NCBI GenBank assembly: GCA_028583605.1
Contig: CM053335.1
Location: 14,954,053-15,018,052, forward strand
DNA: 64,000 bases
Source of the DNA: Dastarcus helophoroides
Lineage: Eukaryota; Arthropoda; Insecta; Coleoptera; Bothrideridae
Direction of reading: 5' to 3'
Numbering within the stretch: position 1 is the first letter of the stretch; the number at the start of each line of letters is the position of its first letter. The notes below the pieces were generated by a model that did not search any database, had not been told where the DNA came from, and worked only from the letters and a program-made list of their open reading frames with translations. This document shows, one piece after another, positions 10,681 through 23,705 of the stretch. Made by a program: the position numbers and the translations under genes.

Positions 10681-12359
10681 TCAATTTTTCAACTTTGTTT
10701 TTGAAATTTAGATAAATTCGGTTAAATTTAATTGTTTAAGTTGAGTTGCTAGGAATTTCTAAATCTGTAGTTTCGAAAAAGGAAATATTCCGAGAATACT
10801 TTCGTATTTACTTTAAAAAAAAATGATGTAGGCGGCGAATTTTTATTTTAAATTAAATATTTCTAATTGTTATAAACGATGCTATTGTGTGATTTCAGCT
10901 CATTGGCATTGTTTTAGAGTACAACACGATATTTATTCATTGAGGTTATTATCAAGCTTAATACCATAATATAGGACTTTATGTGTGAAAATCCATCTAC
11001 TGAAACATTAATATCGGGAAATATCGTATGAAACCAATAAACTGACACTAGTTATGGCCCGAAAGCCGCTAGTAATTTGCAATATAACACAAATTTCCAA
11101 TTTGTTTCAACCTATCGGTTATTATAATTCCGTTACTACTGTCCTGTTTATAACCAGAAATGACACTTTAAAATGTCCCCCAGGACCGCCCCACATTCAC
11201 CGAAATTATTGCATATGAACAAAATCTTAACAGAAAGTGTCAACAAACTCAATATGTCTCAAAATAGGGCCATCGACTGTTGTCGGTCGCATGTTAATTC
11301 ATAGCATCGAGCACTGGCGAACTATGTCATTTTAAGATTCATTACATCCATCAATTGACGTAAATAGGATATGCAAATCAACTTCAGTATTAAATTAGGT
11401 ATTGTGCACTATGCAAATGCTGCGGGTATCATTTTGATGAGAAATTCACCGATTGAAATGGACAGAGAAATTCACCGATTGAAATCGACAACATTCGCGC
11501 GCGTGAAATGTTCACTTTTGAATGAAAACGTCGAACGTTTCATTCTGGTTAAATTTAGACTCTTCTCTCTGAAAAATCTAGTAACCTTGGCCCTTTTTTT
11601 CAACCCCGGTAGCGTGAACAAACTAATTTTCCACGTTATCTATTCGGCGGGCTAAACAAATGCAACGGTTAACGCTAAAAAATATAGTTTTAATGATAAT
11701 CCGCTTTCTGTTCGAGCTCTGATTTTATTGTTTTCAATTATGAAGTAACGGGTCACACGCGACCATTACATAACGACTTTTACGATCTCTAATGGGGCCT
11801 TAACTACCGTCGGAGCTACATTCACATGTAAATGAAATACGCCGTCGAACGGGCGAAATATAAATGAACATCGCGTTTCCATAGCAGGCTGAATCAATCG
11901 GTCGCGTGGCAATTACCCGGTGACACCTAACATTGATGCTTCTGTAATTAGCTGTTAGAATGGCATCGCTAAATTACCTGCTAGATTCAGGGCTCACTAG
12001 GTATGCTAATTTGTGGTGTTTATTACTAACTCTGTTGGCGCTGGATTGTTTGGTTTCCTGACATAGCGAAGAAAAGCTCCGTTTGAATCTGGGAATGCCA
12101 CCCGTTTTGCTACATTTCTTACTACCATAGGAAATTTAAACACTTTTTTGTATTAATTTTTGACGGAGATTGTAAAACAAAAAGAATTTTTAATGACTAT
12201 CAGTTGCCCGCGACTTCGTACCTTTAAATTTTTAAAGTAGGAACTGTTGATAAGTTAATTAACAACATGATAAAACTCGAAACACTAATTGATAGACAAC
12301 GCACATCCTAAACCGTGTTTTTGCTAAAGAGTTCAGCATATAACCTAGCCGAGCACTAA
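10681..12359. other. Non-repetitive stretch, no gene seen
   Basis: Mixed, mostly unique DNA. The 11800-12000 portion is comparatively GC-rich and free of simple repeats, as expected of an intron segment or conserved non-coding DNA. No splice-bounded exon was recognised. Confidence 0.4.
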
Positions 12360-15300
12360 GTAAATTCAGCCGATAAGAGTGTGAAAATGTGCATCAAATT
12401 TTGTATATAATGAATCAGTCTTTGCTGCAGTGGTGGATCCACAAATTCAAAAATAAAAGAAACAAGAGGACGGGAAATTGAGCCCCTAAGAAGGTGAAAA
12501 TGTGGATCCAATTTTACATATGATGAATCGCTCTCTACTGCAGTGGCGGGTCCGAAAATTCGAGGACGGGGGTCCAAAATATAAGAAATAATAGAAAAAG
12601 AAATTCAGCCTCCAAGTGGGTGAAAATGTACATCAAATATTTATATATGATAAATCGCTGTCTACTGCAGTGGTGGGTCAAGAAATTAAAAAATGTGGGT
12701 CCCCAAATTAAAAGGAATGAGAGACATAGAAATTTAGCCTCTCAGAGGGTGAAAATATGCATCAAATTATATAATGAATCGCTTTCTACTGCAGTGATGG
12801 ATCTAGAAATTCGAAAATGAAGCGGTCCAAAATAAAAGAAATAAGAGAAAAGGAACTTCAGCCTCTAAGAAGGTGAAAATGTGCATCAAATTTTACATAT
12901 GATAAATCAGTCGCCACGTCAGAGGTGGATCCAAAAATTCAAGAAAGAGGGGGTTCAAAATATAAAAAAATTAGAGAAAGAGAAATTTAGCCCCCAAGAG
13001 GGTGAAAATGTGCCTCAAATATTTATACATGATACATGGCTGTCTGTTGCAGTGGCTGGTCCACAAATTCAAAAAGGTGGGTCTCCAAATTAGAAAAAAA
13101 TGAGAGAAGTAGAAATTTAACCTCTAAGAAGGTGAAAATGTGCATCAAATTTTACATATGATAAATCACTCACCACGTCAGAGGTGGATCCAAAAATTCA
13201 GGAAGGAGGGTGTTCAAAATATAAGAAATTAGAAAAAGAGAAATTTAGCCCCCAAGAGGGTGAACATGTGCCTCAAATATTTATACATGATATATCGCTG
13301 TCTGTTGCTGTGGCTGGTCCACAAATTCAAAAAGGTGGGTCTCCAAATTAGAAAAAATGGGAGAAATAGAAATTAACCTCTAAGAAGGTGAAAATGTGCA
13401 TCAAATTTTACATATGATAAATCACTCACCACTTCAGAGGTGGATCCAAAAATTCAAGATGAGGGGGTTCAAAATATAAAAAATTAGAGAAAGAGAAATT
13501 TAACCCCCAAGAGAGTGAAAATGTCCCTCAAATATTTATACATGTTGGATCGCTGTCTACTGCAGTGGTGGGTCCCCAAATTAAAAGGAATGAGAGAAAT
13601 AGAAATTTAGCCTCTAAAAGGGTGAAACTATGCATCAAATTATACGATGAATCGCTCTCTACTGCAGTGGTGGATCCAGAAATTAGAGAACGAAGCGATC
13701 CAAAATAAAAGAAATAAGCGGAAAGGAAATTCAGCCTCTAAGAAGGTGAAAATGTGCATCAAATTTTACATATAATGAATCACTCTACTGCAGTGGTGAA
13801 TCCAAAAGTTCGATAAGGAGGGGCTCCAAAATATAAGAAATAACAGAAAAAGAAATTCAGCCCCCAAGTGGGTGAAAATGTACATTAAATATTTACATAT
13901 GATGAATTGCTGGTTACTGCAGTGTAGGGTTCAGAAATTCAAAAAGGTGGATCCCCAAATTAAAAGGAATGAGAGAAATTGAAATTTAGCCTCTAAGAGG
14001 GTGAAAATATGCATCAAATTATATGATGAATCGCTCTCTACTGCAGTGATGGATCCAGAAATTAGAGAATGAAGCGGTCCAAAATAAAAGAAATAAGCGG
14101 AAAGGAAATTCAGCCTCTAAGAAGGTGAAAATGTGCATTAAATTTTACATATGATGAATCACTCTATTGCAGTGGTGGATCCAAAAGTTCGATAAGGAGG
14201 GGATCCAAAATATAAGAAATAACACAAAAAGAAATTCAGCCCCCAAGTGGGTGAAAATGTACATTAAATATTTACATATGATGAATTGCTGTTTACTACA
14301 GGGTTGGATTCAGAAATTCAAAAAGGTAGATCCCCAAATTAAAAGGAATGAGAGAAATTGAAATTTAGCCTCTAAGAGGGTGAAAATATGCATCAAATTA
14401 TATGATGAATCGCTCTCTACTGCAGTGATGGATCCAGAAATTAGAGAATGAAGCGGTCCAAAATAAAAGAAATAAGCGGAAAGGAAATTCAGGCTCTAAG
14501 AAGGTGAAAATGTGCATCAAATTTTACATATGATGAATCACTCTACTGCAGTGGTGGATCCAAAAGTTCGATAAGGAGGGGCTCCAAAATATAAGAAATA
14601 ACAGAAAAAGAAATTCAGCCCCCAAGTGGGTGAAAATGTACATTAAATATTTACATATGATGAATTGCTGTTGACTGCAGTGTTGGGTTCAGAAATTCAA
14701 AAAGGTGGATCCCCAAATTAAAAGGAATGAGAGAAATTGAAATTAAGCCTCTAAGAGAGTGAAAATATGCATCAAATTATATGATGAATCGCTCTCTACT
14801 GCAGTGACGGATCCAAAAATTCGAGAATGAAGCGGTCCAAAATAAAAGAAATAAGCGGAAAGGAAATTCAGCCTCTAAGAAGGTGAAAATGTGCATCAAA
14901 TTTTACATATGATAAATCACTCTACTGCAGTGGTGGATTTAAATGTTCGATAAGGAGGGGCTCCAAAATATAAGAAATAACAGAAAAAGAAATTCAGCCC
15001 CCAAGTGGGTAAAAATGTACATTAAATATTTACATATGATGAATTGCTATTTACTGCAGTGTTGGGTCCAGAAATTCAAAAAGTGGATCCCCAAATTAAA
15101 AGGAATGAGAGAAATTGAAATTTAGCCTGTAACAGGGTGAAAATATGCATCAAATTATATGATGAATCGCTCTCTACTGCAGTGACGGATCCAAAAATTC
15201 GTCGAGAATGAAGCGGTCCAAAATAAAAGAAATAAAAGGAAAGGAAATTCAGCCTCTAAGAAGGTGAAAATGTGCATCAAATTTTACATATGATAAGTCA

Positions 15301-16935
15301 GTCTTCTGCAGTGGTGGATCCAGAAGTTCGAAAAGAAGGGGCTCCAAAATATAAGAAATAATAGAAAAAAAAATTCAGCCCCTAAGTGGGTGAAAATGTT
15401 TATTAAATATTTATATATGAAGAATCGCTGTCTATTATAGTGGCGAGTTCAGAAATTCAAAAGGTGGGTCCCCAAATTAAAAGAAATAGAAATATAAATT
15501 TAGCCTCTAAGAGGGTGAAAATACGCATCAAATGATATGATGAATCGCTCCCTACTGCAGTGACAGATCCAGAAATGCGAGAATGAAGCGGTCCAAAATA
15601 AAAGAAATAAAGGAAAGGAAATTGAGCCTCCAAAAAGGTGAAAATGTGCATTAAATTTTACAGATGATAAATCACTCTCCACTTCCACTTCAGTGGTGGA
15701 TCCAAAAATTCAAGAAGGAGGGGGTTCAAAATGTAAGAAATTAGAAAAGGAGAAATTTAACCCCCAAGTGGGTGAAAATGTACATTAAATATTCCTATTT
15801 AATGAATCGATGCTGCAGTGGTGGGTCCAGAAATTCAAAAAAGTAGGTCCCCAAATTAAAACGAATGAGAGAAATAGAAATTTAGCCTCTAAGAGGGTGA
15901 AAATATGCATCAAATTATATGATGAATCGCTCTCTCCTGCAGTGGCGGATCTAGAAATTCGAGAATGAAGCGGTCCAAAATAAAAGAAATAAGAGGAAAG
16001 GAAATTCAGCCTCTAAGAAGGTGAAAATGTGCATCAAATTTTACATATGATAAATCACTCAACACGTCAGAGGTGGATCCAAAATTCAAGAAAGAAGACG
16101 GGGTTCAAAATATAATAAATAAGAGAAAGAGGAATTTAGCCCCCAAGAGGGTGAAAATGTGCCTCAAATATTTATACATGATGCATCGTTGTCTGCTTTA
16201 GTGGCTGGTCCACAAATTCAAAAAGGTGGGTCTCCAAATTAGAAGAAATGAGAGCAATAGAAATTTAACCTCGAAGAGGGGGAAAATGCAATAAATTTTC
16301 TCCAATGTAGTGCTGGATCCAGAAATTCGAGGAGGGGGTCCAAAATGAAAAAAATAAAAAAGAGGCATTGAATCCCTAAAAGGGTAAAAATGTGTATCAA
16401 ATTTTAGATACGATGAATCTCTCTACTGCAGCGGGGGGTCCAAAAATTCGCGGAGGGGGTCCAAAATATAAGAAATAATAGAAAAAGAAATTCAGCCCCC
16501 AAGTGGATGAAAATGTATATTAAATATTTATATATGATAAATCGCTGTCTATTACAGTGACGGGGCCAGAAATTCAAAAAGGTGGGTCCCCAAATTAAAA
16601 GAAATGAGAGAAATAGAAATTTAGCCTCTAAGAGGGTGAAAGAATGCATCAAATTATATGATGAATCGCTCCCTACTGCAGTGACAGATTCAGAAATTGG
16701 AGAATGAAGCGGTCCAAAATAAAAGAAATAAAGGAAAGGAAATTCAGCCTCTAAGAAGGTGAAAATGTGCATCAAATTTTACATATGATGAATCACTCTA
16801 CTGCAGTGATGGATCCAGAAGTTCGAGAAGGAGGGGCTCCAAAATATAAGAAATAGTAGAAAGAGAAACTCAGCCCCCAAATGTGCAACAACTTTTAAAT
16901 ATGATGAACCACTCTTTACTGCAGTAGCGGAGTAG
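12360..16935. repeat. Satellite of about 127-bp monomers with higher-order repeats
   Basis: About 35 monomers, each with a conserved core ctgcagtggtggatcc, followed by aaaattc, a G-rich stretch, aagaaat...aga and gggtgaaaatgtgcatcaaa. Most monomers contain PstI- and BamHI-type hexamers. From about 12860 to 13550 the repeat unit is a dimer near 260 bp. From about 13740 to 15640 it is a trimer near 379 bp, about five copies. Edges are more diverged. Open frames of 60-123 codons on both strands arise from the periodicity and show no domain. Confidence 0.95.
13744..15640. repeat. Trimeric higher-order repeat block (about 379 bp)
   Basis: The phrase aaggtgaaaatgtgcat in the first monomer type recurs near 13744, 14122, 14501, 14880 and 15261. 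Each period holds three distinct monomer subtypes: one with aggaggggctcc, one with aaggtggatcccc and one with gaatgaagcggtcc. Confidence 0.85.
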
Positions 16936-19280
16936 CGGAGAGAGAGAGTTGAAATTTAGCAAAAAAATTTTGGATCAAAACTTGCAAGACAAAATTTTGA
17001 AAAAAAGTCGGTATTTTCAAAAGAAATCCATAGTTTTAAAAACAGATTGAAATTTTTAAAGTCGAAATACTGAAAAATTTTTTTAAAAAGTGGCATAGAG
17101 AGAGAGAGAATTTCGAGAAAAAATGACAAAGTCTAAATATTTAAAGTCGAAAATTTCAAAAAGTTGCCAATTGTTCAAAAAAAAAGTCGAAATATGAAAC
17201 AATATCCGAAATTAAAAAAAAAATGGAATTTTCGAAAATCTTAAAATTTTTAAAAGGGTCAAACCGTCGAATGAAAATAAAATTTCGAAAAATGTGACAG
17301 TTATTAAAAAAGGGCAACATTTCCAAAATGGTCCAAATTTTGAAAAGAAAAATCAAATTTTCAATGGTCGAAATTTTCGAAAAAAGTCATTGACTCTTAA
17401 GTAGAAATTTACAAAAAAAATTTTAGATCAAAACTTGAAAGACAACACAAAGTCGAAATTTTGAAAAGAATGAACGGTTTTAAAAACAGGTTGAAATTTT
17501 GAAAAAGTCGAAATACCGGAAAATAATTAAATTTTAAAAGAGTGATTTTTAAACCATTGAATTTTTCACTAAAAAAGCCAAATTTCTAGCGATGAACTAA
17601 AAAAGCTGAAATTTTCTAAAAGTAAATATTTTGAAAGAGTCGAAATTTAAAGAAAATTAAAGGTTTCCTTAAGTCGAACTTTTCAAAATAAACAGCATTT
17701 TTCAAAAAATCCAAAATTTACAAAAAAAAATCTCGAGATAAGTCAAAACTTAAAAAAATCAAAGTTTCTTGTTAAGTCAAAATTTTGAGGGTCGAAATTA
17801 TCAAAAGAATTTGATAATTTGTTTTGAGAAAAAGTTAAAATTTTTATAAACCAAAAAATTTTGAAAAAAGTGAAAATTTTTAAATATGACACCTAAAAAA
17901 ATCGATATTTTCAAAAAAGTCGTCATTTTTCAAATTAAATATTTAAAATAAATCGAAATCAAAAGTCGCAATTTTCAGAAAAGTCAGTTTCCAAAAAAAA
18001 TCTAACTTTTGAAGATCAAAACTGTCAAATAAATCAGAATGTTCAAGGATAGAAATTTCCAAAATGTTAAAATTTAAAAGTTAACTGTTTCAAAACACTA
18101 ATTTTACAAAAACAGAAATTTTAAGGAAAAATACCAAAAAAGTAAAAGTAGAAGTACATCTTTAAATCTTTAAGTTGAAGTTTAAAAAAAAAACTGGAGT
18201 TACTCGGAAAAAAAATAGATTTACAAAAAAGTTAAAATTTGGAATGTCGAGTTATTGAGAAAGTCAAAATAAATAAAAAATAATTTTTAAAAACAGGGGA
18301 CAACTTTTGTATTTCAATTTTTAAAAACAAGATCAATATTTTTAAAAAAGTCGAAATTTTAAAAGAGCTGAGAATTCTGAAGTCACAATTTGCAAAAACG
18401 GCCAAAATCTTTAAAAAATTGAAATTTTAAGAATAGATATTTTCAAGTAGTTAAAATTTTTAGGTCGAATTTTTAAAAAATCTTAAATTTCTTAACAAAT
18501 ATCTAAATTTGCAAAAAAGTAGAAACTTCGAGAAAAAGTAAAAATTTCGAGAAAAAGTCGAAATTTTCAAAAAAAGAAATTCGCAAAATTGATTGAAATT
18601 CTCAGTTAAGTCGAAATGTCTACAAAAAATTTGTTAGTTAAAGAGATAAGGTAGAAATTATCAACGCAGTCGAAATTTTCAAAAAAGAAAATTGATTTTG
18701 TTAAAAGAACATACTCTGCAAGAATCAAAATTTTTAAAAAGCTGACTGTTTCAAAAATGTCAAATTTACAAAAAAATTGAACTTTTAGAGTCGAAATTTT
18801 CAAAATAGGCCAACACCTGCCAAAATTGAACATTTTGATTAAAGGATGAAATTTAAAAATACAAAAATTCGAAGATTTGAAAAGTCAAAGCTTTGAAAAA
18901 AGGCAATACTTCGATGCAAAGTCGAAATTTTTATGACGAAATGTCGAAATTTTCAAAACAGGGGAAGAGATAAACGTTAAATTTTGAAAAAAGTGAAAAT
19001 TTTTAAATGCGACATACTTAAAAAAATCGATATTTTCAAAAAAGTCATCATTCTTCAAATTAAATATTTAAAATAAATCGAAATCAAAACAGGGGAAGAG
19101 ATAAACGTGTAAATTTTGAAAAAAGTGAAAATTTTTAAATGCGACATACTTAAAAAATCGATATTTTCAAAAAAGTCGTCATTTTTCAAATTAAATATTT
19201 AAAATAAATCGAAATCAAAACAGGGGAAGAGATAAACGTGTAAATTTTGAAAAAAGTGAAAATTTTTAAATGCGACATAC
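16936..19280. repeat. Degenerate AAATTTTCGA array (plus polarity)
   Basis: About 2.3 kb of loosely repeated gtcgaaattttcaaaa words without a gene. Two agagagagag tracts lie near 16939 and 17098. The last part contains a sharper tandem repeat (next entry). A 23-bp piece near 18298 (ggggacaacttttgtatttc) matches the tail of the hairpin-repeat family. Confidence 0.7.
18959..19280. repeat. About 131-bp tandem repeat, 2.5 copies
   Basis: Units start with acaggggaagagataaacg near 18959, 19089 and 19220. Each carries gcgacatacttaaaaa, the sequence that is the empty target site of the element inserted at 19285. Confidence 0.85.
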
Positions 19281-19284
19281 TTAA

Positions 19285-19863
19285 CCCGCCGATGGGCGCG
19301 CGCGGTCTCTCAGACCGCACTTATATTTATTATTTTATATTTCAATAATTAGTTTGCCAATAATGCTTATTTTTGGTTTAGCTGAGTTTTATTACATCAC
19401 AAATGTAATGGTTGATCAAGTGATTAATTATATGTCAATTTTTGTAAGTTATAGCTATTTGCATTATGTGATACCGCGCGCGCCCACGCATGTTAAATTG
19501 TTTTGTCATTATAGTTCCAGATATAAATTGACTTTTGCATGGAAATAAGGCTGTAGAGGATATTTCCAAACAAGTATGATCCAAATGTAAACTATTTTTG
19601 GACCCCAACCCATTAATATATTATTATTGGAAATTTAGTTCCGTATTTCGTACAATAATTTGGCCTTTGTATTTGGCTAAATTTTTTGTTTATAGGTTAA
19701 AGCAATGCATGATTTGTAATTTAATTTTATTAACAAATATGCCAATATACCATATTTCATCATAGAACCAAAAAGGGTTAATAAATAACATTATTTATAG
19801 ATGCGGTCTCTGAGACCGCGCGCGCCCCTTCGTGTTACAAAGTATGGCGCGCCTACTCTAGGG
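19285..19863. mobile_element. Non-autonomous piggyBac-like element, TTAA-flanked
   Basis: Flanked by TTAA at 19281-19284 and 19864-19867. The left end starts CCCGCCGATGGGCGCG and the right end, read inwards, CCCTAGAGTAGGCGCG. Inside both ends lies the inverted pair gcggtctctcagaccgca and tgcggtctctgagaccgc. CCC ends, TTAA targets and subterminal GGTCTC/GAGACC pairs are typical of piggyBac-type elements. It is 579 bp with no transposase. Two neighbouring tandem units keep the uninterrupted cgacatacttaaaa site. A third ccgcgcgcgccc block near 19471 suggests an internal rearrangement. Confidence 0.85.
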
Positions 19864-19867
19864 TTAA

Positions 19868-20600
19868 AAAAATCGATATTTTCAAAAAAGTCGTTATTTT
19901 TCAAATTAAATATTTAAAATAAATCGAAATCAAAAGTCGCAATTTTCAGAAAAGTCAGTTTCTAAAAAAAGTCGAATTTTTGTAGAATCAAAGCTGTCAA
20001 ATAAATCAGAATTTTCAAGGGTAGAAATTTCCAAAATGTTAAAATTTGAAAGTGAAATGTTTCAAAAGAACTAAATTTTCAAAAACATTGAAACTTTAAG
20101 GGGAAATAAAAAAAAGTAAAAAAAGTACATCATCTTAAAATCTTTAAGTCGAAGTTTTAAAAAAAACTTGAATTACTCGAAAAAAAAAATAGGTTTACAA
20201 AAAAGTTAAAATTTGGAGAATGTCGAGTTTTTGGGAAAGCCAAAATAAAAAAAATAATTTTTAAAAACGTTGGAGAAGTTTAATATGTCAATTTTTAAAA
20301 ACAAGATCAAAATTTTTAAAAAAGTTGAAATTTTAAAAGAGCTGGGAATTCTGAAGTCACAATTTGCAAAAAACTCCCAAAATCTTTAAAAAATCGAAAT
20401 TTTAAGAATAGATATTTTCAAGTAGTCAAAATTTTTAAGTCGAATTTTCAAAAAATCTTAACTTTCTTAACAAAAATTTAAATTTCCAAAAAAATAAAAA
20501 TTTCGGGAACATAAAAATTTCTAGAAAGTCGAAATTTAAAAAAAAGAAATTCGCAAAATTGGTCGAAATTCTCAATTAAGTTGAAATGTCTAAAGAAAAT
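19868..20600. repeat. Paralogous copy of the 17880-18650 block
   Basis: Sequence from tcgatattttcaaaaaagtc through tcgcaattttcagaaaagtc to gtcgaaattctcaattaagt follows the same order as 17900-18620 with substitutions and small indels. It is a segmental duplication within the array. No gene is seen. Confidence 0.75.
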
Positions 20601-21660
20601 TGTATTAGGAACGAAATTTTTAGGAAAATTGCAAATTACGTGAAAATTGTAATTTAAAAACTGAATTTTGAAAAAAAAAAGTAAAAATGTTCAAAAATAT
20701 CGATATTTTAAAAGAAAAGCGGAATTAAAAAAAAAAGTTTTTCAAAAAACAAGTGGAATGTTCAGTTCAATCCAAAATATCCACAAAAGGTCGAAATTTT
20801 CAAAAGAAAATAGTATTAGGAACAAAATTTTTAGGAAAATTGCAAATTACGTGAAAATTGTAATTTAAAAACTGAATTTTGAAAAAAAAGTCATATTTTC
20901 AAAAATATCGATATTTTAAAAGAAAAGCAGAATTAAAAAAAAAGTTTTTCAAAAAAGAAGTGGAAAGTTCAGGTCAATCCAAAATATCCACAAAAAGTCG
21001 AAATTTTCAAAAGAAAATTGTATTAGGAACGAAATTTTTAGGAAAATTGCAAATTACGTGAAAATTGTAATTTAAAAACTGAATTTTGAAAAAAAAAGTA
21101 AAAATGTTCAAAAATATCGATATTTTAATAGAAAAGCGGAATTAAAAAAAAAAGTTTTTCAAAAAACAAGTGGAATGTTCAGTTCAATCCAAAATATCCA
21201 CAAAAGGTCGAAATTTTCAAAAGAAAATTTTATTAGGAACGAAATTTTTAGGAAAATTGCAAATTACGTGAAAATTGTAATTTAAAAACTGAATTTTGAA
21301 AAAAAAAAGTAAAAATGTTCAAAAATATCGATATTTTAATAAAAAAGCGGAATTAAAAAAAAAGTTTTTCAAAAACAAGTGGAATGTTCAGTTCAATCCA
21401 AAATATCCACAAAAGGTCGAAATTTTCAAAAGAAAATTGTATTAGGAACAACATTTTTAGGAAAATTGCGAATTAGGCGAAAACTGTAATTTAAAAACCG
21501 AATTTTAAAAAATGTAGAAATTTTCAAAAATATCGATTTTTAGAACATAGGCGATACAAAAAGTAGTTTTTCAAAAATAAGTGGTAAAAAAGTAGTTTTT
21601 CAAAAAATAAGTGGTAAGGCGAAAAACGGCGAAGTATTAAAAAATATTAAAGTTGCAATT
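20601..21660. repeat. About 208-bp tandem repeat, roughly 4.3 copies
   Basis: The word attaggaac recurs near 20602, 20813, 21024, 21230 and 21440. Each unit contains aattgcaaattacgtgaaaa and aatccaaaatatccacaaaa. Copies are more than 90% alike by eye except the decayed last one. Short plus-strand open frames (20668, 20879) come from the repeat. Confidence 0.9.
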
Positions 21661-22790
21661 TTAAAAATATCTAAATTTTTAACAACGCTGACAACTTCCA
21701 AAAAAAAATGAAATTTTCCCAACCCTACTCTTCTTCATATAAAGTAGAATTTAACAATCTGTTTACAAAAAATTCTAATTATATCAAAAACAAAACGAAT
21801 TTGTAGATCAGTTTAAAATTTACCACAATAAAAAAAAATAGAATATAACTGGGAACAGTCAGACAATGTAACACTGGTATTTCTTAGCCTGATTACAAGC
21901 TAGCTGTTGGGGGCGTTCACTCGAACAATAAATTTTCCGATATCGCTGCATAAAACTGTCTAATACGTGGCGAAATTTAAAAATAATGCATCTTGTTTTT
22001 AAAAGAGTGTAAATCAGAGACCAGATATTCTCATGCGAGAGGGTTATAAATTATTCATTTTAGAATCTGAACGCAGTCTGGCTTCCGAGAAAAAGAGACA
22101 TATCTAATTTTGAACAAGTCATGTTAAAGGGGTTGTTTATCGAGCCGGGTCGACGGACCTGATAACCGCGCCGGACGGACCGAAACGACGAATTCGATTT
22201 TAGCATTTGTCTCAAGTCGGAGGCGCCACCGGAGAAGTGGGCACCTTGATTGTCGGCAATTTTTTATTTGTCAAAGTAAGCAGGCACTATATAAATTCTT
22301 TTATCTCGGCGGAGGCGAAGGGAACTTGCAGTGGCAAGACAGAATGAAAAGTTGTGACAAAGAGTCCGACTGTATGGGCGGAATCGAAATGAAGACATTT
22401 CCTAGCGATCGTGTTCAGACATCATAAGCAGTCGCAATATACTCTTTTGAGGGAATTTTAACACACAAAGAGCCGTCCCAGATATCCACCGGTTTATATG
22501 TTAAACAGTCGCGGCACAAAGGGGAAAATTTCCAAAGATATCTGCTTGGAATGACAGATAGCCACCGTGTAAATGCCGATTTTCTTACCATAACATAACA
22601 AGACCAGCTATAAAACATCTTTCGAGTATAACTAGAGGTACTTTCCACAGAATCTTATTCAAATTTTCTTTAGCCTTACAAAGCGCAATTTAAGAGAAAA
22701 TATTTCTTTTGGAAATGTCGTGGCTATTTTATGTGCTGCCTTATCCGATTTTATATTTTACTCGATACGTTTTGAAAAACACTGATTTTC
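21661..22790. other. Non-repetitive stretch, no gene seen
   Basis: Mostly unique DNA; 22130-22450 is GC-richer (for example ccgcgccggacggaccgaaa). No exon or RNA gene was recognised. A minus-strand open frame of 77 codons near 22415-22648 has no recognisable domain. Confidence 0.4.
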
Positions 22791-23450
22791 TATGAAAAAT
22801 TCGATTGCCTTGAAATTTCGACTTTTTTGAAAACTTCAAAATTTAAAAATGTCCGCTTTTTTGAACATTTTCACTTTTTCTTTTAAATTTCGACTTTCTT
22901 GGATTTTTAACTTTCATGACATTTTGACTTTTTTTTGGTTTTTCTAAGTGTATCAACTATTCTTGAAAATATCAACTAAATTTTGACCTTTTTATAAACT
23001 TCAATTTTGTTGAAAAATTCTGTATTATTTAAAAAATTTGAATTAAAAAGATGTCGACTGTGTTGGCGTCGATTTTTTTAAGTTTTGATTTTGTTTTAAT
23101 TTCGGCTTTTCCAAAATTGTAATTTTTCCCCAAGTTTCGACTCCTTCTAAATTTACACTTTTTACTTAATTCGAAATTTTGCTTTTTTTTGAAAAATTTG
23201 TATTTGTTTTTAAATTTTGACCTTTCCTCGAAATTTTGATTTTGTAGTTTGTTTTTTTTCGAAACTTTTAACTTAATAGTTTTACTTCTTGAATATTTCC
23301 GCTTTTTTGTCAAAACTGTAAATTCTGACTTTAGAAAGTTTTCCTTTTTTTAGGGTTGATATTTTACGGTAGTTGCGAAATTTCGACCTTTTCCAAAACT
23401 TCGACTTGTTAATTTATATACTTTTGAAAAATTCTAGTTTTTTTTCCTTT
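22791..23450. repeat. Degenerate array, inverse polarity
   Basis: T-rich tttcgacttttt and gaaattttgactt words; no gene. This is the host context into which the LINE at 23463 inserted; the same array continues after it at 28408. Confidence 0.6.
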
Positions 23451-23474
23451 AATTTTGTCATTTTTTTTTTTTTT

Positions 23475-23705
23475 GTTAAAGTAGGGGAAAATGCTTTACG
23501 CACATCTGGGAAGATAACCCAGATAGTGTCGGGCTTCCGCTCAAACTACGGGTACCGACTAAAAACCCCTGCTTCTTCGGGCCGGGCCCTTGGCCCCCAA
23601 TCCCTCCGTCGGAACATTACAATAGTGCTGAAGCACTGTTGTAAGCTGTTTTGCCTGAAACATAAGAACAAACAAAACAGAAAATTTTACGATAAAAGTC
23701 TTAGC
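23475..23705 (-). other. LINE 3' untranslated region
   Basis: 231 bp between the stop of the RT frame and the poly(A) tail. It includes a GC-rich block with cgggccgggcccttggcccc near 23579-23598, unlike the surrounding A/T-rich array. Confidence 0.8.

Noticed and set aside
16404..16775. 123-codon minus-strand frame in the ~127-bp satellite
   Set aside because: It spans three diverged monomers, has no domain and is not preserved in other monomers.
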